Shown here piece after piece: positions 37,127 to 45,315 of a stretch of DNA of 64,000 bases. This DNA comes from Pseudomonas sp. B21-015 (GTDB lineage Bacteria > Pseudomonadota > Gammaproteobacteria > Pseudomonadales > Pseudomonadaceae). Location of the stretch: contig NZ_CP087196.1 in NCBI RefSeq assembly GCF_024749285.1, positions 1,612,001 to 1,676,000 of the forward strand, in the 5' to 3' direction. The notes below the pieces were generated by a model that was not told the origin of the DNA, did no database searches, and saw only the letters and a program-made list of their open reading frames with translations. Positions within the stretch are counted from its first letter, which is position 1. Every line of letters begins with the position of its first letter. A program made the position numbers and the translations under genes.

Positions 37127-37579
37127 ATGGTCAGCATCAGTTCTGTTTCGATCAATCAGACCGTCTCGACGTCTTCAAGCCAAGTCTCGATCAGCGGCAG
37201 TACCGAAGACACCTCCGCCGCCACAACCGCCAGTGCCTCCAGCGACTCCAGCGATTCCAGCGATTCCACGAAGGTTGCCGCTGGCGGTGCGCCTTCCTCA
37301 AGCGGCAGCAGCTCCAGCAGCACCGAATCCGATACGGTGAAAGAGCTGCGCAAGCAGATCGCCGAGTTGCAAAAGCAATTGCAGGAAGAACAGCGGCAAC
37401 TGCAAGCAGCCCAGGCCAAGCAGGAAAGCGCCGAAGCCAAAGCTGCAACCGTTGCGGCGGCTCAGTCGCAGATTGCGGCCACTTCGGCTTCGTTGCAGAC
37501 GGTGACGGCGGCGTTGACGCAAGCGTTGCAGGATGAGGGGGGCAGTACGTCGGGTTCGTTGGTCAGCACCACTGCTTAA
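37127..37579 (+). CDS. Ser-rich coiled-coil protein (FlxA-like)
   Basis: 150-residue protein with a Ser/Thr-rich N-terminal half (repeats of SSDSSDSSDS and SSGSSSSS) and a coiled coil from about residue 70 (VKELRKQIAELQKQLQEEQRQLQ), ending in an Ala/Thr-rich tail. No signal peptide. The layout resembles FlxA-family proteins linked to flagellar regulons; its place right after a chemoreceptor gene agrees. Function not known. A bidirectional terminator follows. Confidence 0.7.
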   Translation: MVSISSVSINQTVSTSSSQVSISGSTEDTSAATTASASSDSSDSSDSTKVAAGGAPSSSGSSSSSTESDTVKELRKQIAELQKQLQEEQRQLQAAQAKQESAEAKAATVAAAQSQIAATSASLQTVTAALTQALQDEGGSTSGSLVSTTA

Positions 37580-37652
37580 GTCCGTGGGGCAAGCTGAAGG
37601 TAAACGTCGTGACCTGTTGCTCGGTCGACCTGCCTGATGCCTGATGCAAAAA

Positions 37653-37684
37653 AGCCGCACGATCCGAAAATCGTGCGGCTTTTT
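37653..37684. terminator. Bidirectional terminator
   Basis: AGCCGCACGA and TCGTGCGGCT enclose an eight-base loop, with T-runs on both strands, between the convergent coiled-coil and PepSY genes. Confidence 0.9.
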
Positions 37685-37693
37685 GTTGTTGAA

Positions 37694-37999
37694 TCACGTG
37701 TCTTGCTTGTTGCTCAGAACCTTGCCGGTAGTGGCGTCGAAGTCCACGTCCCACTCTGTGCCGTCGGCCAAACGCAGTTCGACTTCATATTCGTAACCGT
37801 TGAAGTGGTTATCCAGGTCTGTATCGGTAATCGTGGCGCCCGGGTGCAACTTCAGTGCGGCCTGGTTCATTTCTTCCAGTGGTTTGATCTTGCCACTCTT
37901 GACCAGCTCGGGGATCTGGTCGACACGAACGTCAGCCTGGGCCAGGCCAGCGGCGAGAGTCAGGGCAGCAGCGGTGAACAGGGCAGTTAAGGTTTTCAT
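37694..37999 (-). CDS. Secreted PepSY-domain protein
   Basis: 101-residue periplasmic protein. Signal peptide MKTLTALFTAAALTLAAGLA ends at AQA, then a PepSY-like domain: DQIPELVKSGKIKPLEEMNQAAL, GYEYEVELRLADGTEWDVDFDATTGKVLS. Such proteins may bind or inhibit peptidases, or act with two-component systems. Upstream lie a perfect 9-base inverted repeat (38021-38047) and an OmpR-family-type direct repeat (38053-38069), suggesting control by a response regulator. Confidence 0.87.
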   Translation of the reverse strand: MKTLTALFTAAALTLAAGLAQADVRVDQIPELVKSGKIKPLEEMNQAALKLHPGATITDTDLDNHFNGYEYEVELRLADGTEWDVDFDATTGKVLSNKQDT

Positions 38000-38020
38000 G
38001 AAGTTCTTTCCTTGGGTGAA

Positions 38021-38047
38021 CTGTTTAAGTGGGGTCAGCTTAAACAG
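38021..38047. promoter_or_regulatory. Inverted repeat before PepSY gene
   Basis: CTGTTTAAG and CTTAAACAG are perfect 9-base arms around TGGGGTCAG, 22 bases before the PepSY start codon. A leader hairpin or an operator is possible. Confidence 0.55.
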
Positions 38048-38052
38048 CGCAA

Positions 38053-38069
38053 CTTAATTCACCCTTAAT
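38053..38069 (-). promoter_or_regulatory. OmpR/PmrA-family-type direct repeat box
   Basis: CTTAAT-TCACC-CTTAAT is a 6-5-6 direct repeat, the layout of PmrA/PhoP/ColR-type response-regulator boxes (YTTAAK, five bases, YTTAAK). It is placed 54 bases before the PepSY start. The repeat is seen; the binding protein is inferred. Confidence 0.55.
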
Positions 38070-38099
38070 CCCCCGCGAAGCAGACGCCACGGTCTCGAA

Positions 38100-39227
38100 T
38101 CAATAACCGTTGTTCTGCAACAACTGCGTAACGCTCGCCGCCGCCGGACGCTTATAGAACTTCAGCAGTTCGCTGGCGCGGTTGGTGAAGATGCCATCGA
38201 CGCCGGCATCCGCCACTTTCTGATAATCCACGGCATCGTCGATGGTGTAGACGTGCACCAGCAAGCCCTGATCGTGGGTGTACTGGTTCATCCACGGTTT
38301 CACCAGGTCCGAATAACTCTGATCGCCACCCTTGGTCAGCGCGGCCGAAGGACCGGTACCGATAGCGCCCTGGGCCTTGGCGTACTCGACCCATTGCTGG
38401 AATTCGGCTTTGTCTTTCGGTTCCTGTCTGGCGTAGTAAGTCGCTTTGTCCTTGTCACCGGACTCGGCGAACGTCACTTTGGATTTCGGCTCGATGCTGC
38501 CTTCGCCTACCCACAGCAGCAGGATTTTCGGCACTTTCGGCATTTCCTTCTCGAGCAGTTCGAGGCTGCTTTTCTCGAAGGTCTGCAGCACCACCTTGCC
38601 TTTACCCTGGCCAACCGCCAGATCGCTCTTCGCCAGTTTCGAACCGGTCGGGCTCAGCCAGCCGCGATCCTGGAGTTTGTCCTTGAGGTCGCGCTCGATG
38701 CCGGGAAACTGCTTCGGCTCTTTGGTTTCGATGTACAGGCCAGGCTTGTGCAGGGGATTGCCTTGGGCGATGTCGATGATTTCGTCCAGGGTCAGGATCT
38801 TCAGACCCGCGTAGCTCGGACGCGCGCGATCCGGGTAAGCGGCGTTGAACCAGCTGCCGGCATCCAGGGTTTTGAGTTCGGCGAGGGTGAATTCGTTGGC
38901 CGGGCTGTCCTTGCGTTCAGGGAACTTGGTGGCGACGTCGGTGGTGCGTTGCAGGTTGTTGTCGTGCAGGGCAAACAGCACGCCATCCTTGCTGCGTTGC
39001 AGGTCCATTTCCAGGTAATCGGCGCCCAGGTCGCGGGCCAGTTTGTAGGCCGCGGCAGTGGATTCCGGTGCATCGAAGGATGCGCCGCGGTGGGCGATCA
39101 CCGCCGGGTGCGGAATGCCCTGGCGGGTCGCCAGTGCGGTGGGGCTTGGCTCGCTGGCGGCCTGTGCCTGGCCGAGGCCGAGCATCAGGCTCAGCAACAG
39201 GGCGCTTTGGGTGAAGGTAACAGGCAT
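38100..39227 (-). CDS. glpQ: Periplasmic glycerophosphodiester phosphodiesterase
   Basis: 375-residue secreted GDPD hydrolysing glycerophosphodiesters to glycerol 3-phosphate plus alcohol. Signal peptide MPVTFTQSALLLSLMLGLGQ ends near AQA. Catalytic motif IAHRGASFDAPEST, EMDLQRSKDGVLFALHD (metal Glu/Asp and second His), and a GDPD insertion typical of GlpQ rather than UgpQ. AAGGAC precedes the chosen ATG; the frame opens 16 codons earlier. Confidence 0.9.
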   Translation of the reverse strand: MPVTFTQSALLLSLMLGLGQAQAASEPSPTALATRQGIPHPAVIAHRGASFDAPESTAAAYKLARDLGADYLEMDLQRSKDGVLFALHDNNLQRTTDVATKFPERKDSPANEFTLAELKTLDAGSWFNAAYPDRARPSYAGLKILTLDEIIDIAQGNPLHKPGLYIETKEPKQFPGIERDLKDKLQDRGWLSPTGSKLAKSDLAVGQGKGKVVLQTFEKSSLELLEKEMPKVPKILLLWVGEGSIEPKSKVTFAESGDKDKATYYARQEPKDKAEFQQWVEYAKAQGAIGTGPSAALTKGGDQSYSDLVKPWMNQYTHDQGLLVHVYTIDDAVDYQKVADAGVDGIFTNRASELLKFYKRPAAASVTQLLQNNGY

Positions 39228-39462
39228 GGTCGAAGTCCTTTTGCGATAGATTTTCAAAGACGTATCTTTTAGCAACTGAGCGCCGCTCGCGCTATCGTCA
39301 GACCGACATAAACGTGTTTAAAGGAGATGTTTTCAACGCTTTTGTGCGCTCCTTTGCAGTACTCTTGAGCGAGGCGTTTCCCCGGCAGAGGGAAGCCCGT
39401 TCGCTTGCCCGGCGTGTAAACCATCGAGCACCGGTCCTTTGTGGCCTTTTGTGAGGTTTACC

Positions 39463-39789
39463 ATGCGCATCACTTCCGAACTCATCTGCCAGGCCGCCGA
39501 CCAACTCAAAGGCTTTGTCGGCCTCAATCGCAAGACCGGCCGCTACATCGTGCGCTTCAGCGAAGACGCCTTCGGCATGGACGTGGCCGACGACGGCATC
39601 ATCCCCGCCCGTGAGTTCGTCTGGGCCCCCGGCCCCGCGCAGACCATGACGCTCAAGCGCGAGCTGATCCAGCTGCTGCTGGACCAAAACATCGACGACC
39701 GGATCAGCATAACTGAGCCGTTGCGGGTGTACATGAACCGGCGGGAAGTGCCGGAAATCTCGGCGGTGAGGCGTCTGGTGCAGAGCTGA
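39463..39789 (+). CDS. DUF2025 family protein
   Basis: 108-residue soluble protein. It begins MRITSELICQAADQLKGFVG and contains GRYIVRFSEDAFGMDVADDGIIPAREFVW, matching the DUF2025 family confined mostly to pseudomonads. GAGG precedes the ATG. Function unknown. About 160 bases upstream carry no gene that I can support. Confidence 0.82.
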   Translation: MRITSELICQAADQLKGFVGLNRKTGRYIVRFSEDAFGMDVADDGIIPAREFVWAPGPAQTMTLKRELIQLLLDQNIDDRISITEPLRVYMNRREVPEISAVRRLVQS

Positions 39790-39813
39790 ATATTGCGCTG
39801 ACTTGGCTGGCCC

Positions 39814-39890
39814 TATCGCGAGCAGGCTCGCTCCCACATTGGTCTTGTGATCGACACCTAATCAATGTGGGAGCGAGCCTGCTCGCGATG
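39814..39890. repeat. Paired REP element
   Basis: TATCGCGAGCAGGCTCGCTC and GAGCGAGCCTGCTCGCGATG form an inverted pair about 27 bases apart. Confidence 0.85.
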
Positions 39891-39914
39891 GCGGCCTAAA
39901 ACACACCGCAATTA

Positions 39915-40238
39915 TTACTGCTCAAACAGATACGCCCGCTCAACCCTGCACACCCGCGTATGACACGCCGAATACCAGGTCGACCGCCCACGTTCCCGAA
40001 TCACGCTGTGCTCGGGGTGGTGTTTCCAGGCCAGAATCGCCGCTTCGCTGGCCCAGTAAGACACCGTAATCCCGAGCCCATCCACACCCCGGGCCGATTC
40101 CACGCCAAGGAAGCCGGGTTGTTCGCGGGCCAGTTCCACCATGCGTTCGGCGGCCTGTTCATAACCGTGATCGCCGTCGGTGCGCAGCGAGGTGAAAATC
40201 ACCGCGTAGTAAGGCGTTTCAGGTGCCTGGGCGATCAA
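39915..40238 (-). CDS. ABM-type monooxygenase domain protein
   Basis: 107-residue ferredoxin-like-fold protein of the antibiotic biosynthesis monooxygenase family. Seen: YYAVIFTSLRTDGDHGYEQAAERMVELAREQPGFLGVESARG and VSYWASEAAILAWKHHPEH, the classic core with conserved Trp and His. It starts with TTG overlapping the stop of the upstream amidotransferase-like gene (TTGA), so the two are coupled. Substrate unknown. Confidence 0.83.
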   Translation of the reverse strand: MIAQAPETPYYAVIFTSLRTDGDHGYEQAAERMVELAREQPGFLGVESARGVDGLGITVSYWASEAAILAWKHHPEHSVIRERGRSTWYSACHTRVCRVERAYLFEQ

Positions 40239-40942
40239 GGTTTTTGCCTCGCACAGGCTTCAATCAACGCCCTGACCAACGGCGGCAGCAAGCCCTTGAG
40301 CGCGGCGCGTTCCGGCTGGAACAGTGTCGCGACAAAGAACGGATGATCTTTTAGCTCCACCGCCCGCAGGTCCCCCGCCGAATCGTGGCCAACCGCATGT
40401 AGCTGTTGCTTCAATAGCTCCCGTTCAAACTCAGGATTCACACCATAACGGCAGCGATATCCCTCACGGATCTCAGTATTTTCGTACGCCTTGGCGATCA
40501 ACGAACCTTCAACCAAATGAATGCTGTCGACGGCCTCCACCAGCGCGCAGGTCAGCGGCGTGAGTAACGCCCGCGTCGCCTCGGGCGATGTCTCGCCGTG
40601 TTCGGCATCTTTCCAGCCCAGAACGTTACGGGCGAATTCGAGTACCGCGTGCTGAAAACCGCCACACGTGCCGAGGAACGGTCGCCGCTGTTCCCGGGCA
40701 AAACGGATCGCCCGTGACGCGCCATCCATGTCGCGATAAGGGCTGGCGGGTACGCACCAGAAACCATCGAAGTCACTCAGTGGCGTCTCGGCGTTGATGC
40801 AGTCGGTGGCCAGCCATTGGACCTGTATGTTCCTGCCTGAGTGTTCGGCGGCCATGCCGAGGGCGACGGGGATGGCTTGATGGGCGGTGACTTGAGGGTC
40901 GTGATCGCCGATCAGGGCGATGCGAATGGCGCTGGTTTCCAT
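40235..40942 (-). CDS. Glutamine-amidotransferase-like protein (CTP synthase C-terminal type)
   Basis: 235-residue class I GATase-fold protein of the group labelled CTP synthase C-terminal-related (seleno)protein. The nucleophile motif GTCGGFQHAVLEFARNVLG puts Cys at residue 93, where relatives may carry selenocysteine. The usual HPE triad region reads FQPER, so the catalytic His is replaced by Gln; glutaminase activity is therefore doubtful. METSAIRIALIGDHD at 40942 is the likely start. Coupled to the ABM gene and divergent from a LysR gene. Confidence 0.82.
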   Translation of the reverse strand: METSAIRIALIGDHDPQVTAHQAIPVALGMAAEHSGRNIQVQWLATDCINAETPLSDFDGFWCVPASPYRDMDGASRAIRFAREQRRPFLGTCGGFQHAVLEFARNVLGWKDAEHGETSPEATRALLTPLTCALVEAVDSIHLVEGSLIAKAYENTEIREGYRCRYGVNPEFERELLKQQLHAVGHDSAGDLRAVELKDHPFFVATLFQPERAALKGLLPPLVRALIEACARQKP

Positions 40943-41035
40943 GAGTGATCTCGACGCTTGTTGATTCCTGGTGCCCACTATAGATTGGCGTTCACGCAAT
41001 CAATATTGGCGTTATCCCAAGTGATCAATGCATCG

Positions 41036-41899
41036 ATGCACTATCGGCTGGACTACCCGGATCTGTCCCTGATTCTCGCTTTGGTGCGCGGCGGCTCTCT
41101 GGCCCGGGCCTCGGCGTTGTTGAAGGTCGATGTCTCGACGGTGTTTCGCGCCGTCCGCCGACTGGAAGCAGCGCTGGGCCAGCAACTGTTCGACAAGAGC
41201 CGCGCCGGTTACTTGCCCACCACGCTGGCGCAGACTTTGGCCGAGCAGGCTGAGCGTGCCGAACAAGCGCTGGAGGCGGCGCGCATTGGCGTGGAGCAGG
41301 GCGGTGAGGTCATCAGTGGCACCGTGCGCCTGACCTGCACCGATTCGGTCCTGCAAAGTCTGCTGTTGCCGGCGCTGGCGCGGTTCATGCCGTCTTACCC
41401 GGCGCTGACCCTTGAACTCTGCACCTCCAACGACTTTGCCAACCTCAGCCGCCGCGATGCCGACATCGCCTTGCGGCTGACCCGTACGCCGCCCGAGCAT
41501 TTGGTTGGCCGGCGTCTGGCGGACATTTCCTACCGGGTTTGTGCCAGTTCGACCTATCTGCAATCGGTCGATTCCCACGATCTGGCCTCATTGACCTGGA
41601 TCGCCCCGGACGACTTTCTGCCCGATCACCCCACTGTTGCGTGGCGGCGTCAGCAATTGCCTGGCGTAACACCCGGTTACCGCTGCAACAGCATGTTGTC
41701 GGTGACCGAGTTGGTGCGGGCCGGGCTGGGCGTCGCGGCGTTACCGGACTTTCTGATCGGTGACGGACTGCAACCGTTGACCGAGCCTTTGCACGGTTAT
41801 GACACCGCGCTGTGGTTGCTGACCCGCCCGGACTGCCGCGCGTTGCGCTCGGTGGTCACGTTGTTCGATGAGTTGGGGCAGGCGCTGAAGTTGCCTTGA
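41036..41899 (+). CDS. LysR family transcriptional regulator
   Basis: 287-residue LysR-type regulator. Helix-turn-helix seen in LVRGGSLARASALLKVDVSTVFRAVRRLEAALGQQLFDK; the effector domain follows (SGTVRLTCTDSVLQSLL). The first part lacks the usual Phe-rich variant but is intact. No good ribosome site is seen for any of the in-frame starts, so 41036 is tentative. Divergent from the amidotransferase-like/ABM pair, a likely target. Confidence 0.85.
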   Translation: MHYRLDYPDLSLILALVRGGSLARASALLKVDVSTVFRAVRRLEAALGQQLFDKSRAGYLPTTLAQTLAEQAERAEQALEAARIGVEQGGEVISGTVRLTCTDSVLQSLLLPALARFMPSYPALTLELCTSNDFANLSRRDADIALRLTRTPPEHLVGRRLADISYRVCASSTYLQSVDSHDLASLTWIAPDDFLPDHPTVAWRRQQLPGVTPGYRCNSMLSVTELVRAGLGVAALPDFLIGDGLQPLTEPLHGYDTALWLLTRPDCRALRSVVTLFDELGQALKLP

Positions 41900-41905
41900 G
41901 TCGGA

Positions 41906-42445
41906 TCACGCCTTCGGTGGCTCGTTGCCTACGAAGTGTTGATGTATTTGCGACGTCAGGCTTTCGACACGCTCGGTCAGGGTCTTGGTGATTTCGGTGA
42001 GCCGGGTGTTTTGTTCCAGCAACTCCATCAGTTGCGCGGTGGTTTGCGCAGCCTGGGCCTGACGTTCACTGTTGGCGACGGCCAAGGCTTCACGGTGTCG
42101 CGCATCGGCGTCTGACTGGGCTTTGTCCCGCGCGGCCTGGCGTGTCTGGGCCAGCAAAATCAGCGGTGCGGCATAGGCCGCTTGCAGGCTGAACGCCAGG
42201 TTGAGCAGGATGAACGGGTACATATCGAAATGGGTTATACCGGACAGGTTCAGGTACATCCAGATCACCACCATCAGGGTCTGGGCGCCGAGGAAGGTCG
42301 GCGTGCCGAAGAACCGTGCAAAGGCCTCAGCGCGCAGGGCAAAACGGTCGGTACCAAAAGTAGGTGCCAGGTGAGCGTGAGGGCGATGGAAACGCAGGTG
42401 ATCGACAGGGGCGGTGGCTTCGGTTTCGCGGGTCGGAGTGCTCAT
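41906..42445 (-). CDS. DUF1003 family membrane protein
   Basis: 179-residue inner-membrane protein. Two helices are seen (FLGAQTLMVVIWMYLNLSG and FDMYPFILLNLAFSLQAAYAAPLILLA, with the DUF1003 signature PFILLNL), followed by a coiled-coil C-terminus rich in Gln and Glu (TAQLMELLEQNTRLTEITKTL). MSTPTRETEATAP at 42445 is taken as start. Function unknown. Confidence 0.85.
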   Translation of the reverse strand: MSTPTRETEATAPVDHLRFHRPHAHLAPTFGTDRFALRAEAFARFFGTPTFLGAQTLMVVIWMYLNLSGITHFDMYPFILLNLAFSLQAAYAAPLILLAQTRQAARDKAQSDADARHREALAVANSERQAQAAQTTAQLMELLEQNTRLTEITKTLTERVESLTSQIHQHFVGNEPPKA

Positions 42446-42585
42446 GATGCTCTCTGTATCGTGCTGGGACTGAGGCTCACTATAGTCGCCAGCGCCAGTT
42501 TCATTCTGAAACACATTGCGGTGTTCTATTCAGAGCGACCGATCAGCGATAACGCGGCGGACATTGTCATTTTTTACAGCTCGTT

Positions 42586-43194
42586 TCAGCGCTCATAACA
42601 GGCCAGGAACATGTCCAGCGCCGACTCCACCACGGTGTGCTGCATCTCGGGCGACAGGCCTGGCTGGCCCATGGAGATCTGTGGCCAGAACGCAAAGGAC
42701 TTGAGCAATCCCTGGACCTGTTGCGCGGCGAGCTCAGGCGCGGCCGGTTTCAATCGACCATCGGCCTGGGCGGCGCGAATCCACACCGTCAGGTTTTCTT
42801 CGCGCTCACCCATTCGGGCGACCATGTTTTGCGCACGCTCGGGAGAATGGATGGTGGCGGCGATCGCCACCCGCGCCAGGTCGAGAAAATTCTCATCGGC
42901 CAGCATCTGCAGTTTCGTCTGCAACATCAGACGCAACTGATCGCGCAAGGGCAGGTCAGGGCGGTAGGCCGTTTCCTGTACGGCCGTCACGCGCGCCCAT
43001 AATTGATTGAGGATTTCGGCAAACAACTCTTCCTTGCTCGGGAAGTGGTTGTACACCGTGCGCTTCGACACGCCAGCGGTGGCGGCGATCTTGTCCATGC
43101 TGGTGATGTCGAAACCGTTGGCACGGAATTCGGCAATCGCCGCCTGGATGATGGCTTCGCGTTTACGGTCGGTGAGGCGCTGTGGAGCTGTCAT
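42586..43194 (-). CDS. TetR family transcriptional regulator
   Basis: 202-residue TetR-type repressor. The N-terminal domain is clear: RKREAIIQAAIAEFRANGFDITSMDKIAATAGVSKRTVYNHFPSKEELF. The C-terminal half is all-helical (AefR/YbiH-like). It is divergent from a metallo-hydrolase gene 216 bases away. The gap carries the palindrome TACACTGTGCAGTGTA, a good candidate for its operator. Confidence 0.9.
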   Translation of the reverse strand: MTAPQRLTDRKREAIIQAAIAEFRANGFDITSMDKIAATAGVSKRTVYNHFPSKEELFAEILNQLWARVTAVQETAYRPDLPLRDQLRLMLQTKLQMLADENFLDLARVAIAATIHSPERAQNMVARMGEREENLTVWIRAAQADGRLKPAAPELAAQQVQGLLKSFAFWPQISMGQPGLSPEMQHTVVESALDMFLACYER

Positions 43195-43272
43195 AAATAC
43201 GCTTCGGCAGGAAGAAGTGGAGAATTACACTTGGTAGTTTACTTGTGATCGGCTTTGATGCAACCTAGAAAC

Positions 43273-43288
43273 TACACTGTGCAGTGTA
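43273..43288. promoter_or_regulatory. Perfect palindrome, candidate TetR operator
   Basis: TACACTGTGCAGTGTA has perfect seven-base arms and a two-base centre, in the gap between the TetR gene and the metallo-hydrolase gene. A half-site-like TGCACAGTG lies 18 bases to the right. Operator use is inferred from position. Confidence 0.6.
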
Positions 43289-43410
43289 ATGTTTTGTTAA
43301 TCCTGCACAGTGAAATATAGAATCTCCGGCTGATGCGTGCGTGCCTTGGCCATTAAATCGTCCCAAGCGGAAAATCGCCAATCGTGCGGTTTTTCTGGAG
43401 TCATTCAGTC

Positions 43411-44469
43411 ATGACCACCTCAACTTCCCCAACGGATAATGCCTCAACGCCTGAAGCGTCTCGACAGGCTCAAGGGCAGTACCGAAACCATGTGCCCGTG
43501 CAGCGCGAAGGCTTTCGCAAAACCTTGCGCATCCTGTGGAACTTCATCTTCCACAAACCGCATGACACCCGGCCGTCGGCCCCCGTCCCGGTGCAAACCC
43601 TGACCCAGGCAGCGTTGATCGCCGCGCCCAACCACAGTGTCTATCGTCTCGGCCACTCCACGGTACTGCTCAAGCTGCGGGACAAATTCTGGATCACCGA
43701 TCCGGTCTTCGCCGAACGTGCCTCGCCAGTGCAATGGGCCGGCCCCAAGCGTTTCCACCAACCACCGATCAGCCTCGAAGACCTGCCGCCGATTGAAGCG
43801 GTGATCCTGTCCCACGATCACTACGACCACCTCGATTATCAGGCCGTGCTCAAACTGGCGGACAAGACCCGTTACTTCCTCACACCGCTGGGCGTGGGCG
43901 ACACCCTGATCAAGTGGGGCGTCGACGCCAGCAAAGTGCGACAACTGGATTGGTGGCAGGGCACCGAGGTCGATGGCCTTCAATTCGTCGCCACACCTTC
44001 GCAACACTTTTCCGGGCGTGGCCTGTTTGACGGCAACAGCACCCTTTGGGCGTCGTGGGTGATGATCGACGGCGACACGCGAATCTTCTTCAGCGGCGAC
44101 AGCGGCTACTTCGACGGCTTCAAACGCATCGGCGAACAGCACGGCCCGTTCGACCTGACGCTCATGGAAACCGGCGCTTACAACGTCGAGTGGCCACACG
44201 TGCACATGCAGCCCGAGCAAACCCTGCAAGCGCACATCGACCTTAAAGGGCGCTGGTTGCTGCCGATCCATAACGGCACCTTCGACCTGTCGATGCACGC
44301 CTGGTACGAACCCTTCGACCGTATTCTGGCGTTGGCCTGGGAGCGGAACGTGTCGATCACCACGCCGCGGATGGGCGAGGCGTTCAATGTGATGTACCCG
44401 CAACGTGGTCACACTTGGTGGCTGGGATTGGAAGGTGCAAGTGATCAGGCAACAGTGCAGAACGCTTGA
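43411..44469 (+). CDS. MBL-fold metallo-hydrolase (NAPE-PLD-like)
   Basis: 352-residue metallo-beta-lactamase-fold enzyme. Metal motif ILSHDHYDHLD, then later H-rich region FVATPSQHFSGRG and FFSGDSGYFDGF, and a C-terminal PIHNGTFDLSMHAWYEP, as in N-acylphosphatidylethanolamine phospholipase D relatives. No signal peptide. It is likely controlled by the divergent TetR regulator. Substrate unknown; a lipid-related ester is possible. A terminator follows. Confidence 0.87.
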   Translation: MTTSTSPTDNASTPEASRQAQGQYRNHVPVQREGFRKTLRILWNFIFHKPHDTRPSAPVPVQTLTQAALIAAPNHSVYRLGHSTVLLKLRDKFWITDPVFAERASPVQWAGPKRFHQPPISLEDLPPIEAVILSHDHYDHLDYQAVLKLADKTRYFLTPLGVGDTLIKWGVDASKVRQLDWWQGTEVDGLQFVATPSQHFSGRGLFDGNSTLWASWVMIDGDTRIFFSGDSGYFDGFKRIGEQHGPFDLTLMETGAYNVEWPHVHMQPEQTLQAHIDLKGRWLLPIHNGTFDLSMHAWYEPFDRILALAWERNVSITTPRMGEAFNVMYPQRGHTWWLGLEGASDQATVQNA

Positions 44470-44479
44470 TGTTGTGCTG

Positions 44480-44515
44480 CCGGGGCGCCTGCCGTGCAAG
44501 CGCCCCGGTTTTTTT
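44480..44515 (+). terminator. Terminator after metallo-hydrolase gene
   Basis: CCGGGGCGC and GCGCCCCGG form a nine-pair stem with an 11-base loop, followed by seven T residues. Confidence 0.9.
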
Positions 44516-44723
44516 ATCTGCGTTCGTCCAGTAACAGGTTTGTATATTCCGAGATTTTTGCCACGGTCAGATCGCAACATTCTCCACGGAGTATTTCGTT
44601 CAGTTCCTCCTCAGACAATCCGAGCCGATGGGCAGCCTCAGCCTGACTCAACCGACCGGTTTCGAGGAGCATGCCTATCTTCATAACGTATTCGGCTTTG
44701 GCCCGCATCTGCTGAAACCTCAC
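44514..44723 (-). CDS. Small XRE-type helix-turn-helix protein
   Basis: 69-residue protein with one helix-turn-helix, GRLSQAEAAHRLGLSEEELNEILRG. It starts with GTG overlapping the stop of the upstream XRE gene (GTGA), so the two are translationally coupled. It resembles the antitoxin-like or phage-type XRE domain, but no toxin gene is adjacent. Target unknown. Confidence 0.75.
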   Translation of the reverse strand: MRFQQMRAKAEYVMKIGMLLETGRLSQAEAAHRLGLSEEELNEILRGECCDLTVAKISEYTNLLLDERR

Positions 44724-45037
44724 TCAACCATCGCATAATCCGCCCGCCCCACCGGATCCGGTGTCGACCCCTTCACGTTCATCCCTCTCCCCGGTGCAAA
44801 CCCCGGGAAAAACGCCAAACCTTGCGATTCAAACCGATACGCCAACGCCAGCCGGGTGACATCCAGCACATCTCGCTCCGCCTCGAATCGCTGAATGGCA
44901 TCAATGGAAACCCCGGATTCCTCAGACAACTCTTCCACACTCCAGCCCAGCATCGCTCGGGCCTGGGCGCAGTGGGCGGGGGTGAACTGGAAGAGGGCGA
45001 TACGTTCCAGGGTGATTTTCATCGCAAGAGAGGCCAT
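44720..45037 (-). CDS. XRE family transcriptional regulator
   Basis: 105-residue protein; helix-turn-helix near residues 20-60 (ARAMLGWSVEELSEESGVSIDAIQRFE), followed by a short tail (GLAFFPGFAPGRGMNVKG). The start MASLAMKITLERIA at 45037 has GGAGAACACC upstream. First of a two-gene unit with the 44514 gene. An ACTGT-N8-ACAGT box lies 36-60 bases upstream and might be its own operator or a LexA site. Confidence 0.78.
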   Translation of the reverse strand: MASLAMKITLERIALFQFTPAHCAQARAMLGWSVEELSEESGVSIDAIQRFEAERDVLDVTRLALAYRFESQGLAFFPGFAPGRGMNVKGSTPDPVGRADYAMVE

Positions 45038-45075
45038 GGTGTTCTCCGGGTTCGAAAGTGGCGATTCGATAAGGT

Positions 45076-45093
45076 ACTGTGTTTTTGTACAGT
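45076..45093. promoter_or_regulatory. LexA-like box or XRE operator
   Basis: ACTGTGTTTTTGTACAGT satisfies CTG-N10-CAG with T-rich centre, the pattern of gammaproteobacterial SOS boxes. It lies upstream of the XRE pair. It could equally be the XRE protein's own operator. Confidence 0.5.
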
Positions 45094-45315
45094 TGTTTTG
45101 AGTCCGGATCAAACTCATTTTTTTGATCGATTCTCTTTTTATGCTCAGGCAGGGGCGCTGGAGCGACTACGCTACTTCTATGCGGGCTCCTGAACGCCCA
45201 ATGGGTTTTCAATACCGTCAGCAGCAATGATTGAACGTCAGCCTTCTGATCTTCAATGCAGGAAAGGTGGCGTTTCAAAAGCAGTGCGCCACAGCGTTAT
45301 GCGGGGAAGGGAATC

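Noticed and set aside
38253..39272. 339-codon + strand frame over glpQ
   Set aside because: The - strand has a signal peptide and GDPD motifs; the + strand frame lacks both.
44514..45037. Toxin-antitoxin pair
   Set aside because: Both products are helix-turn-helix proteins and no toxin-like gene is adjacent.
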